A DNA stretch of 10,000 bases from Flavobacterium sp. (GCF_020217025.1 NZ_JAIWOF010000101.1:1-10000); one strand, 5' to 3'; counted from the stretch's first letter, positions 1 through 6,345 are shown. Notes: generated by a model not told the origin, from the sequence alone. Translations and numbers: made by a program.

Positions 1-201
1 CATTGTTTCTACAACGATTGTATCTTCATTCATTTCTGCAATTTTACCGTGTATTCCAGCTTTAGTGATAATTTTATCACCTACTTTTAATCCACTTTCA
101 AATGCTTTTTCTTTTTTGGCTCTTTGTTGTTGAGGTCTTATTAATAAGAAATAAAACACAGCAATCATTAATACAATTTGTATTGCTAAACTTGGATTCA
201 T
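1..201 (-). CDS. yajC: YajC, Sec translocase accessory subunit (C-terminus cut by window edge)
   Basis: Reading the minus strand from the ATG at 199-201 gives 67 residues that run off the left edge, starting MNPSLAIQIVLMIAVFYFLL. One hydrophobic segment (about residues 4-21) is followed by the basic stretch RPQQQRAKKEK (22-32), then a small soluble domain with GLKVGDKIITKAGIHGKI. The 'FYFLLIRPQQQR' junction and the 'GDKIITKAGIHGKI' strand pattern are hallmarks of YajC, the single-span inner-membrane protein that associates with SecDF in protein export. Family members are usually about 85-110 residues, so roughly 20-40 residues are missing here. The gene lies 21 nt behind the DUF1573 lipoprotein gene on the same strand and is probably cotranscribed with it and nusB. 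Identification is firm; the true 3' end is not visible. Confidence 0.93.
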   Translation of the reverse strand, partial: MNPSLAIQIVLMIAVFYFLLIRPQQQRAKKEKAFESGLKVGDKIITKAGIHGKIAEMNEDTIVVETM

Positions 202-222
202 ACGTTGTTTATTATTTAGCTA

Positions 223-681
223 CTACTTAGCAGCTGGTGTTACATTTGCTTTAATTTTAAACGTTTCGCGACCATTTTCTGTATTAGTCGTTAACGTTAC
301 CGTTTTTTCTTGTTGACCTGGTTTGTTTCTTGAGTTAAAAGAAACTTTAATAGGAGCTGATTCTCCTGGTTTAATAGGATCTTTAGGCGGCTCAGGAACG
401 GTGCATCCACAACTTCCTTTAGCATCAGAAATAATCAAATCAGAATCTCCTACGTTTTTTACAACAAATTCTGTTTCAACTTTATCTCCTTCGTTAATAG
501 TCCCAAAATCGTGAATTTCTTTGTCTAATTCAATTTTTGGTAATTTACCAACTAATGCTTTTTCAGCTTCTATGGTTTGCATATCAGCATCTGTAATTTT
601 ATCTGCTGCACTTTCTTGTTTACATGCAGTAGCTAACACAACTAAGGAAAGGGCAAATAACCCAACTGACTTTCTTATCAT
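223..681 (-). CDS. DUF1573 lipoprotein
   Basis: A 152-residue protein with a lipoprotein signal peptide: a basic start (MIRK), a hydrophobic core, and the lipobox L16-A-T-A-C20, so the mature protein begins at Cys20. It should be anchored in an envelope membrane facing the periplasm or the surface. The mature part is one Ig-like beta domain typical of DUF1573: 'FGTINEGDKVETEFVVKNVGDSDL' (59-82), then the conserved GSCGC motif (89-93, Cys91 and Cys93), then 'PIKPGES' and 'VSFNSRNKPG' (113-122). DUF1573 proteins are abundant in Bacteroidota and their biochemical role is not established; the two close cysteines could bind metal or form a disulfide. It sits between nusB (12 nt gap) and yajC (21 nt gap), an arrangement I believe is common in flavobacteria. 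The family assignment is firm; the function is unknown. Confidence 0.9.
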   Translation of the reverse strand: MIRKSVGLFALSLVVLATACKQESAADKITDADMQTIEAEKALVGKLPKIELDKEIHDFGTINEGDKVETEFVVKNVGDSDLIISDAKGSCGCTVPEPPKDPIKPGESAPIKVSFNSRNKPGQQEKTVTLTTNTENGRETFKIKANVTPAAK

Positions 682-693
682 ATTTTTAAAATT

Positions 694-1635
694 TTATAAT
701 AAACCTCTACCTGATTTTTTTAATTTTCCGTCTTGAGTAAATTCTTTTACCAAGTTATCTAAAATTCCGTTGATAAAAATACTACTTTTTGGTGTAGAAT
801 ACTCCTTTGCAATCTCTAAATATTCGTTAATTGTTACTTTCGTTGGAATAGATGGAAATTTTAACAACTCACAAATTGCCATTTTTAAAATAATCGTATC
901 AATTTCAGCAATACGTTCTACATCCCAATTTGGCGTTTTATCAATATATTCTTTAGATAATTCAACTTCGTTTAAAACTGTTTTTCTAAATAAGTTTTTT
1001 ACAAATTCTTTATCATCTTCATCTTTGTAGACTTTTGGAATTACTAAAGTATCTTGTTCTCCTTTTAATTGTTTTATTTGCTTCACAATTAAAGTATTAA
1101 TTGCTGGTAAATCGTCCAACCAAGTCAATTTATGATCTTCTAAATAATCATATAAACGGTCGCTTGGAGCAATTACTTCGGTATATAAATCAACAATAAA
1201 GTTTTTATCCTCTTCAAAACTACCAACAGGTTTTTGCATGTAATTTTGGTACAATTCACTTTCTTTAATCGTATCAATCAAACCTAAAATAATATCATCA
1301 TTCAATTTCCAATTATTGATATTATTATCATCTAAAGCAGTTTCCAATGCTTCCGATTCGGTTAATAAAACCAAAACTTTGTTATTAATAAATTTTAAAT
1401 TAGGATTGATTTCTTCTTTAGTAGCTAAATGTTTTTTAGAAGCCAAATCGATGTATTCCTCTTCTTTCTTTTTGATTTCGATAAGTGCTGAAAGCAATAA
1501 AAGATACAAGTTTTGGGTGTTTTCGATACTTTGAAAAAGGAATTTTTCTTCTTTATCCAAATGATCAGATTGGTGTTGGTGCATCGCATAAATACTTTGC
1601 ATCACTTTTACTCGGATATGTCTTCTGTTTAACAT
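694..1635 (-). CDS. nusB: Transcription antitermination protein NusB, long Bacteroidota form
   Basis: A 313-residue protein with NusB features at both ends. The N-terminus MLNRRHIRVKVMQSIYAMHQ matches the first helix of NusB. The C-terminal part (about 207-298) matches the rest of the fold, including 'IAEIDTIILKMAICELLKFPS' and 'KVTINEYLEIAKEYS...SSIFINGILDNL'. NusB binds NusE (ribosomal protein S10) and boxA RNA in antitermination complexes on rRNA operons. Classical NusB is about 140 residues; here some 170 extra residues lie between the two parts. Residues 143-190 look like a diverged copy of 208-256: D-K-x-F, a downstream leucine, W172/W237 at a constant offset of 65, then I-x-T-x-I-x-K. 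The start is the ATG just before the conserved RRHIR motif. It probably leads the nusB-DUF1573-yajC transcript. The name is confident; RNA binding by this long form is inferred. Confidence 0.92.
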   Translation of the reverse strand: MLNRRHIRVKVMQSIYAMHQHQSDHLDKEEKFLFQSIENTQNLYLLLLSALIEIKKKEEEYIDLASKKHLATKEEINPNLKFINNKVLVLLTESEALETALDDNNINNWKLNDDIILGLIDTIKESELYQNYMQKPVGSFEEDKNFIVDLYTEVIAPSDRLYDYLEDHKLTWLDDLPAINTLIVKQIKQLKGEQDTLVIPKVYKDEDDKEFVKNLFRKTVLNEVELSKEYIDKTPNWDVERIAEIDTIILKMAICELLKFPSIPTKVTINEYLEIAKEYSTPKSSIFINGILDNLVKEFTQDGKLKKSGRGLL

Positions 1636-1662
1636 ACTAATTAAGAACTTTATAAAATTAAG

Positions 1663-1690
1663 AGAGCGAAAAAGTTTCCTCTTTCGCTCT
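1663..1690 (-). terminator. 12-bp hairpin with GAAA tetraloop between leucine dehydrogenase and nusB
   Basis: On the minus strand AGAGCGAAAGAG pairs with CTTTTTCGCTCT around a GAAA loop, giving 12 base pairs with one G-U. It begins 28 nt after the leucine dehydrogenase stop and ends 27 nt before the nusB start. The sequence after it on the minus strand is T-rich (CTTAATTTTAT) but lacks an uninterrupted T run. It may therefore be a weak terminator, a 3'-end-stabilising hairpin, or a structure in the nusB leader. The fold is clear; the role is uncertain. Confidence 0.5.
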
Positions 1691-1718
1691 GCAAAAATAC
1701 AATTTTATTTAAAACGAA

Positions 1719-2822
1719 TTACTTCTTTAATTCATTTTTTGCATCATCAATACGTTTTTGCGCCATTGAAAAAGCTGCTTGATGCGTAGTAATGTTGTTA
1801 TCATCTGCAAATTTGAAAATCTCTAATGCTGTGTTGTAGATGTTTTCTGTTTTTTCCATAACCTGAGCATTCGTCCATTTTACTAATTCAGAATACACAT
1901 TAATTACACCACCAGCATTGATTAAGAAATCAGGTGCGTATAAAATACCTTTTTCTTTTAAGATTTTTCCGTGAACTGCTTCGTTTGCTAATTGGTTATT
2001 AGCAGCTCCAGCAATGATAGAAGCTTTGATATTGTTAATAGTAGCATCGTTAATAGTAGCTCCTAAAGCACAAGGTGCGTAAATATCCACATCAGCACTG
2101 TATAAATCAGCACCTGTAAAAATCTTAGCTCCGTACTTCGCTCCTACTTGGTGTACTCTATCTTCGTTGATATCTGTAATTGTAACGATAGCGCCACTTT
2201 CTGTTAAGTGTTGAACTAAAACTTCACCTACGTGACCAATTCCTTGTACAAAAACACTTTTACCTTCTAAATTATCAGAACCGAATTTGTATTTAGCAGC
2301 CGCTTTCATTCCCATGAAAACTCCGTAAGCTGTAACAGGAGAAGGATTTCCAGAACCACCTCTTTCAACTGAAATACCAGCAACGTGTTTTGTTACTTCG
2401 TTAACTGTATCCATGTCTTTAGTTTCCATTCCTACATCTTCTGCAGTGATATATTTTCCAGATAATGAATCTACAAATTGTCCAAAACGACGCATTAATT
2501 CAGGCGTTTTTTGAGTTTTAGCGTCACCAATGATAACCGCTTTTCCACCACCTAAATTTAATCCCGAAATTGAGTTTTTGAAAGTCATTCCACGAGACAA
2601 ACGTAAAACGTCATTTAACGCTTCCCATTCGTTTGTATAATTCCACATTCTAGTTCCTCCTAATGCAGGTCCTAAAACTGTGTTATGAATTCCAATAATT
2701 GCTTTTAATCCTGTATCTTTGTCGTGACAAAATACAACTTGCTCATGGCCGTCAAAAGATACCTGACCAAAAACTGGATCTACTTTATGAAGCTCATTTG
2801 CTTTTAATAATTCTGCTGTCAT
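1719..2822 (-). CDS. Leucine dehydrogenase (Glu/Leu/Phe/Val dehydrogenase family)
   Basis: This NAD-dependent enzyme oxidatively deaminates leucine and other branched-chain amino acids to 2-oxoacids and ammonia (reversible, cytoplasmic). Numbered from the chosen start (367 residues), it shows 'GPALGGTRMW' (51-60), 'SRGMTFKNSISGLNLGGGKAVIIGD' (76-100) with the two family lysines K82 and K94, the Rossmann motif GIGHVG (194-199), and 'AGAANNQL' and 'LYAPDFLINAGG' near the C-terminus. These resemble Bacillus leucine dehydrogenase (about 364 residues) more than glutamate dehydrogenase, which is longer. The frame can be opened 10 codons earlier at a TTG (2850-2852). I chose the ATG at 2820-2822 because it gives the family length and because the upstream promoter would place the TTG at or before the transcription start. 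It is divergent from the ABC exporter gene and separated by a hairpin from nusB. Substrate preference within branched-chain amino acids cannot be read here. Confidence 0.93.
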   Translation of the reverse strand: MTAELLKANELHKVDPVFGQVSFDGHEQVVFCHDKDTGLKAIIGIHNTVLGPALGGTRMWNYTNEWEALNDVLRLSRGMTFKNSISGLNLGGGKAVIIGDAKTQKTPELMRRFGQFVDSLSGKYITAEDVGMETKDMDTVNEVTKHVAGISVERGGSGNPSPVTAYGVFMGMKAAAKYKFGSDNLEGKSVFVQGIGHVGEVLVQHLTESGAIVTITDINEDRVHQVGAKYGAKIFTGADLYSADVDIYAPCALGATINDATINNIKASIIAGAANNQLANEAVHGKILKEKGILYAPDFLINAGGVINVYSELVKWTNAQVMEKTENIYNTALEIFKFADDNNITTHQAAFSMAQKRIDDAKNELKK

Positions 2823-2862
2823 GTGATTTGAGTTGGGTTGAAAATTATTCAATATTTAATTA

Positions 2863-2893
2863 CAATATTACGAATAATTTTAAAATGATTCAA
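2863..2893 (-). promoter_or_regulatory. Bacteroidota-type promoter for leucine dehydrogenase
   Basis: On the minus strand TTG (2891-2893) is followed after exactly 20 nt by TAATATTG (2863-2870). The latter matches the Bacteroidota -7 consensus TAnnTTTG at all but one base, with spacing in the usual 17-23 nt range. Transcription would start near 2855-2860, leaving a leader of about 35 nt before the ATG at 2822. This is pattern matching in AT-rich DNA, so confidence is moderate. Confidence 0.5.
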
Positions 2894-2941
2894 GAAATTA
2901 TATTTATTTTAATAATTTAGCAATGAAAAGCTAAAAAAACC

Positions 2942-2958
2942 GATAATCGTTCATTATC
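2942..2958. promoter_or_regulatory. Inverted repeat GATAAT-N5-ATTATC, possible operator
   Basis: A perfect 6-bp inverted repeat with a 5-nt spacer lies in the divergent region between leucine dehydrogenase and the ABC exporter. Its centre (2950) is 42 bp, about four helical turns, from that of a second repeat with the same spacer length and a related half-site (2983-3001). An operator for a dimeric repressor is plausible. The arms are short and AT-rich, so chance is possible. Confidence 0.35.
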
Positions 2959-2982
2959 AATTGGTTATCTTTTTAATGAATT

Positions 2983-3001
2983 TGATACAGAAATTGTATC
3001 A
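2983..3001. promoter_or_regulatory. Inverted repeat TGATACA-N5-TGTATCA, likely operator of the ABC exporter
   Basis: A perfect 7-bp inverted repeat with a 5-nt spacer ends 14 nt before the ATG of the ABC exporter gene. A near-match to the -7 box, TGAATTTG (2977-2984, one mismatch to TAnnTTTG), touches its left edge, so a bound protein would block initiation or early elongation. No good -33 TTG sits at the standard distance, so the promoter itself is uncertain. TetR- and MarR-family repressors often use such sites in front of efflux genes, but no regulator gene is in the window. A transcript hairpin is an alternative. Confidence 0.45.
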
Positions 3002-3015
3002 CACTAAAGAATACT

Positions 3016-4782
3016 ATGAAAGAATTACAATATTTAAACAAATACTTTGTTAAATACAAATATCGTTTCCTACTAGGAATAGTCATTACAATTGTAGCAC
3101 AAATCTTCTCTTTATTTACTCCTGAGTTGATTGGAAACTCCATTAAAGTAATTGAAGACTATGTAAAAAGTCCTGATGGTGACCTACTTAGCTTCCAAAA
3201 AACATTGTTTCACAACATTTTACTGATTTTAGGAACTACAATTGTTGCTGGATTTTTCACGTTCTTAATGCGTCAAACTCTAATTGTTATGTCGCGCCAC
3301 GTAGAATTTGATTTGAAGAACGAAATTTTCAATCATTATCAAACGTTAACACAAAGTTTCTACAAACGCAATCGCACCGGAGATTTAATGAATCGTATTA
3401 GCGAAGACGTTGGAAAAGTGAGAATGTATGTTGGTCCAGCCGTAATGTATTCATTAAATACCTTAATGCGTTTTACAATTGTGGTGATTTATATGTATAA
3501 CATTTCGCCAAAACTAACTTTATATTCTTTATTACCCTTACCGCTTTTATCGTACAGTATTTTTAAAATTAGTTCGATGATTCATAAAAGAAGTGGTGAA
3601 TTTCAAAAGAATCTATCAACGCTTTCTTCGTTTACACAAGAAATTTTCTCCGGAATTCGAGTAATTAAAGCCTATGCCATTGAAGGTAAAAAACAAAATG
3701 AATTTACTGATTTAAGCAATGAGAGCAGAGCAAAAGCAATGGATTTAGCAAGAGTAAATTCGCTTTTTGGTCCGTTGATGATTTTGCTTATTGGATTGAG
3801 TAACTTGGTCGTAGTTTATGTTGGTGGTTCTATGTACATCAATAACGATCCTGAAATTGCAAGTATTGGAGTTATTGCCCAATTCATTTTATACATCAAT
3901 ATGTTGACTTGGCCAGTAGCATCTTTAGGTTGGGTTTCTTCATTGGTTCAAGAAGCAGAAGCTTCGCAAAAACGTATTAATGAATTCCTAAAAGAGGAAC
4001 CTGAAATTAAAAATACGATTAGCAGTCATACTTCAATTGAAGGCGCAATTAAATTTGATAAGGTTTCTTTTGAATACGAAGACACTAAAATTAAAGCTTT
4101 AGACGAAATTTCGTTTGAAGTTAAAAAAGGAAAAACGTTAGCGATTCTAGGAAAAACAGGTTCTGGAAAATCGACTCTTTTAACTTTAATAAGTCGTTTG
4201 TATGATACGACTTCAGGAACAGTTTCTATTGACAACAAAGACATTAAAGACTTAAATTTATTTGATTTACGGAATCAAATAAGTGTGGTGCCACAAGATG
4301 CTTTCTTGTTTTCGGATAGTATCAAAAACAACATCAAATTTGGGAACAAAAATGCTACTGATGAAGAAGTTATGGAAGCCGCTAAAAAGGCCGTTGTTCA
4401 TGACAATATTATGAATTTCAATCAGCAATATGAAACGGTTTTGGGTGAACGAGGTATTACATTATCTGGTGGACAAAAGCAACGTGTTTCTATTGCAAGA
4501 GCTTTAATTAAAAATGCTCCCGTACTTCTTTTAGACGATTGCTTAAGCGCCGTAGATACCGAAACCGAAGAAACCATTTTAAACAATTTATTAGACTATT
4601 GCAAAGACAAAACAACTATAATTGTGAGTCACCGAGTTTCTTCAGCCAAAAATGCAGATTGGATTATCATTTTAGACGAAGGAAAAATCAAAGAGCAAGG
4701 TACTCATTCTCAACTATTAGACCTTAATGGTTATTACAAAGAGTTATACTTAAAACAACTTTCGGAAAAAGAAATTGACTAA
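3016..4782 (+). CDS. ABC exporter half-transporter (membrane domain fused to ATPase), MdlA/YheI-like
   Basis: A 588-residue type IV ABC exporter half. Residues about 15-310 form the membrane domain with hydrophobic segments near 17-37, 66-88, 140-180 and 250-300. Residues about 345-580 form the ATPase: A-loop Tyr354, Walker A GKTGSGKST (379-387), Q-loop Gln427, signature LSGGQ (483-487), Walker B VLLLDD (503-508), D-loop SAVD (511-514) and H-loop His539. The catalytic position after Walker B Asp507 is Asp508, not Glu. That substitution is known from the degenerate partner of heterodimeric exporters such as MdlA, BmrC/YheI and TM287. The signature motif and H-loop are intact. The partner half is not adjacent, so it may be encoded elsewhere or the protein may be a slow homodimer. 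Substrate (drug, lipid or peptide) cannot be told. The stop codon lies inside a possible terminator, and two operator-like repeats precede the gene. Confidence 0.92.
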   Translation: MKELQYLNKYFVKYKYRFLLGIVITIVAQIFSLFTPELIGNSIKVIEDYVKSPDGDLLSFQKTLFHNILLILGTTIVAGFFTFLMRQTLIVMSRHVEFDLKNEIFNHYQTLTQSFYKRNRTGDLMNRISEDVGKVRMYVGPAVMYSLNTLMRFTIVVIYMYNISPKLTLYSLLPLPLLSYSIFKISSMIHKRSGEFQKNLSTLSSFTQEIFSGIRVIKAYAIEGKKQNEFTDLSNESRAKAMDLARVNSLFGPLMILLIGLSNLVVVYVGGSMYINNDPEIASIGVIAQFILYINMLTWPVASLGWVSSLVQEAEASQKRINEFLKEEPEIKNTISSHTSIEGAIKFDKVSFEYEDTKIKALDEISFEVKKGKTLAILGKTGSGKSTLLTLISRLYDTTSGTVSIDNKDIKDLNLFDLRNQISVVPQDAFLFSDSIKNNIKFGNKNATDEEVMEAAKKAVVHDNIMNFNQQYETVLGERGITLSGGQKQRVSIARALIKNAPVLLLDDCLSAVDTETEETILNNLLDYCKDKTTIIVSHRVSSAKNADWIIILDEGKIKEQGTHSQLLDLNGYYKELYLKQLSEKEID

Positions 4783-4807
4783 AATTTTGTTTTATCCGAT
4801 TTTTTTT
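4762..4807 (+). terminator. Possible intrinsic terminator overlapping the ABC exporter stop codon
   Basis: TCGGA (4762-4766) pairs with TCCGA (4795-4799). After one A-A mismatch, pairing continues as AAAG against TTTT, followed at once by eight Ts (4800-4807). The left arm lies inside the last codons of the ABC gene. The stem is AT-rich with few G-C pairs and a sizeable loop, so termination may be partial and some readthrough into the next gene is likely. Confidence 0.4.
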
Positions 4808-4851
4808 AGATTTTTGAGACGCTATAACACTAATTAATTGACAGTAGGATT

Positions 4852-5226
4852 ATGAGAGAAAATGACATGTTAGAAAAAGAAGATATTTTTTCTAAAGTAT
4901 TGCGTGCAGGAAGAAGAACGTATTTCTTTGATGTAAGAGCTACAAAAGCAGATGATTACTACATTACCATTACTGAAAGTAAAAAGTTTACAGAAGAAGA
5001 TGGTTCATTTCACTTTAAAAAACACAAAATTTATTTGTACAAAGAAGATTTCGCTGCTTTCAGAGAAATTTTAGATGAAATGACTGATTTTGTTCTAGAC
5101 CAAAAAGGAGAAGAGGTAATCTCAGAAAGACATCAAAAAGATTTCAAAAGAGAAATTTACGCTGAAGGAAACGACGAAGTAAAATCAGCGGAAAGTTTTA
5201 CTAATATTGATTTTGACGATATTTAA
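4852..5226 (+). CDS. DUF3276 / PUR-alpha-like nucleic-acid-binding protein
   Basis: A 124-residue acidic-tailed protein. Residues about 10-85 ('EDIFSKVLRAGRRTYFFDVRATKADDYYITITESKK', then 'HFKKHKIYLYKEDFAAFREILDEM') show the PUR repeat pattern of four beta strands and a helix, which matches the DUF3276 family of Bacteroidota. Bacterial PUR-alpha proteins, for example in Borrelia, bind single-stranded DNA or RNA as dimers; by analogy this one may be a cytoplasmic RNA/DNA-binding protein, but its target is unknown. The tail (about 108-124, ending NIDFDDI) is rich in Asp and Glu. The ATG at 4852 is used; a second Met at residue 6 is possible. It follows the ABC gene by 69 nt. A weak promoter-like pair (TTG 4787-4789, TAGATTTT 4807-4814) lies between them, so independent transcription is plausible. 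A strong terminator follows. Confidence 0.85.
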   Translation: MRENDMLEKEDIFSKVLRAGRRTYFFDVRATKADDYYITITESKKFTEEDGSFHFKKHKIYLYKEDFAAFREILDEMTDFVLDQKGEEVISERHQKDFKREIYAEGNDEVKSAESFTNIDFDDI

Positions 5227-5245
5227 TCATAAGATTACAAAATAC

Positions 5246-5282
5246 AAATCCCAAACTCTTAATTGAATTTGGGATTTTTTTT
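5246..5282 (+). terminator. Intrinsic terminator after the DUF3276 gene
   Basis: AAATCCCAAA (5246-5255) pairs perfectly with TTTGGGATTT (5268-5277) around a 12-nt loop, and a continuous T run follows through 5282. It lies 20 nt after the DUF3276 stop. It also directly abuts the stop codon of csaA on the other strand. On the minus strand the downstream T run is broken (GTATTTTG), so it may also terminate the csaA transcript, less efficiently. Confidence 0.88.
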
Positions 5283-5613
5283 ATCCAATACGCAACCCAT
5301 TTTCAACCAGAATATCTGAAGTCAGCAAAACAATATCGTTCTCCTCGCCTACTGAGCCCAATACCAAACATTCGCTCATAAAATCTGCAATTTGTTTTTT
5401 AGGAAAATTGACAACCGCAATAATTTGTTTCCCGATTAAATCTTCTTTAGTGTAACGTTTGGTTATTTGAGCCGAAGATTTTTTAATTCCTAATTCAACA
5501 CCAAAATCAATAGTTAATTGATAGGCAGGTTTCTTTGCTTTTGGAAAATCTTGTACATCCAAGATAGTTCCAACGCGCATTTCAACTTTTTCAAAATCGT
5601 TCCAAGTTATCAT
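5281..5613 (-). CDS. csaA: CsaA-like tRNA-binding (OB-fold) protein
   Basis: Numbered from the ATG at 5611-5613 the protein has 110 residues, the same length as Bacillus subtilis CsaA and collinear with it as I recall that sequence: 'DFEKVEMRVGTILDVQDFPKAKKPAYQLTIDFG' (6-38), 'GIKKSSAQITKRY' (42-54) and 'GKQIIAVVNFPKKQIADFMSECLVLG' (61-86). This is the tRNA-binding OB fold also found at the ends of methionyl- and phenylalanyl-tRNA synthetase chains. CsaA has been described as a chaperone-like protein linked to export, and it forms dimers. An upstream ATG at 5655 would add 14 mostly hydrophobic residues (starting MIYFGKLYFF); I rejected it because the family begins at the later Met. The gene is 67 nt downstream of the DUF2892 gene on the same strand and ends against a terminator. 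Confidence 0.9.
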   Translation of the reverse strand: MITWNDFEKVEMRVGTILDVQDFPKAKKPAYQLTIDFGVELGIKKSSAQITKRYTKEDLIGKQIIAVVNFPKKQIADFMSECLVLGSVGEENDIVLLTSDILVENGLRIG

Positions 5614-5680
5614 AGGGTATAAAATAAAAAAGTACAATTTACCGAAGTAAATCATACTTATACTATAATTTGATAAATTT

Positions 5681-5893
5681 TTATTTTTTCGGTTTTACTT
5701 TACAAGTATTAATTCCTAACAAAGTGTAAAGTGGACAAAATTGTACAGAAGCTGTAACAACCATCACGGCACCTACACCTAATGCTACCCATTTCATAGT
5801 TCCTTCTAACATTCCTGAAAGTCCTAAAATTAGCGCAATAACACCAATCATGACGCGTAAAAAACGGTCACCTGTACCTACATTTTTTTTCAT
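5681..5893 (-). CDS. DUF2892 (YgaP-type) small membrane protein
   Basis: A 70-residue protein with two predicted membrane segments (about 12-29 and 33-52). The N-terminal 'NVGTGDRFLRVMIG' (4-17) is typical of DUF2892, and the C-terminal segment 'FCPLYTLLGINTC' contains Cys53 and Cys64. In E. coli YgaP the same transmembrane unit is fused to a rhodanese domain. Here the rhodanese is a separate gene 17 nt upstream on the same strand, which supports a functional link. The short loop and lysine-rich tail suggest a hairpin with both ends in the cytoplasm. Its activity is not established; a role beside sulfur-transfer proteins is inferred from context. Confidence 0.88.
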   Translation of the reverse strand: MKKNVGTGDRFLRVMIGVIALILGLSGMLEGTMKWVALGVGAVMVVTASVQFCPLYTLLGINTCKVKPKK

Positions 5894-5910
5894 AATTTAA
5901 AGTATTAAGT

Positions 5911-6300
5911 TTATTTAACTGTTGGTTTATTCTCGTTTGTCCAATTGGTGATTCCTCCTTCTAAATCAGAAATATTTTTGAATCCCAATTCTTTTAATCT
6001 CGTTGCCGCTTTAGAACTTCTACCTCCAAGTTTACAATAGACCATTACTGGTTTTTCTTTATCTAAACTAGCTACTTTAGCATCAAAATCATCAGCCGTA
6101 ACATCAATATTTATTGCATTTTCTAAATGACCTTCATTAAATTCTTCTAGCGTACGAACATCTACCAATTGAACATCAGGCTGTGCCATTTTTTTCTCAT
6201 ATTTGGCTACATCTAATACTTGAACACCATCTGCTTGATTCTTCAAACAAGAAGTCAATCCAAAAAATAGAATGACCAAACTCAATACTTTTAATTTCAT
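5911..6300 (-). CDS. Rhodanese-domain lipoprotein
   Basis: A 129-residue single-domain rhodanese with a lipoprotein signal peptide (hydrophobic to residue 14, lipobox L15-T-S-C18), so it should be membrane-anchored and face the periplasm. The domain spans about 28-122: 'VQLVDVRTLEEFNEGHLENAINID' (43-66) is the standard CH2A-type region. The active-site loop is C89-K-L-G-G-R-S95, with Cys89 placed to carry a persulfide. 'LKELGFKNISDLEGGITNW' (102-120) is the usual C-terminal signature. Rhodaneses move sulfane sulfur from thiosulfate, persulfides or similar donors to thiols; the physiological donor is unknown. It is followed 17 nt later by the DUF2892 gene and preceded (45 nt) by thioredoxin, a thiol partner for rhodaneses in principle. 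That thioredoxin has no signal peptide, so direct contact across the membrane is not obvious. Confidence 0.92.
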   Translation of the reverse strand: MKLKVLSLVILFFGLTSCLKNQADGVQVLDVAKYEKKMAQPDVQLVDVRTLEEFNEGHLENAINIDVTADDFDAKVASLDKEKPVMVYCKLGGRSSKAATRLKELGFKNISDLEGGITNWTNENKPTVK

Positions 6301-6345
6301 TATTTTTATGTTTTAGTTTGTTTTCGTTTATAAATATACAAAAAA

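Noticed and set aside
601..627. Surface lipoprotein export signal after Cys20 of the DUF1573 protein (K-Q-E-S)
   Set aside because: Only a partial resemblance to the charged/Gln motifs described for Bacteroidota surface lipoproteins; not enough to predict surface exposure.
770..1030. Open frame on the plus strand opposite nusB (similar ones at 323-514, 521-736, 1316-1534 and 9325-9531)
   Set aside because: They are antisense to clear genes, carry no recognisable domain, and are explained by the codon use of the real gene on the other strand.
4787..4814. Promoter-like pair TTG-N17-TAGATTTT before the DUF3276 gene
   Set aside because: It overlaps the T-rich tail of a possible terminator and such matches are frequent in poly-T DNA; mentioned only as a weak possibility in the gene entry.
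5614..5655. Upstream ATG adding 14 hydrophobic residues to CsaA, possibly a membrane anchor
   Set aside because: CsaA proteins begin at the later Met (about 110 residues) and the extension has no family counterpart; it lies in AT-rich intergenic DNA where such codons arise by chance.
6301..6345. Separate promoter between thioredoxin and rhodanese (TATATTTA resembles the -7 box)
   Set aside because: No TTG at the expected distance and the gap is only 45 nt of AT-rich DNA; cotranscription is the simpler reading.
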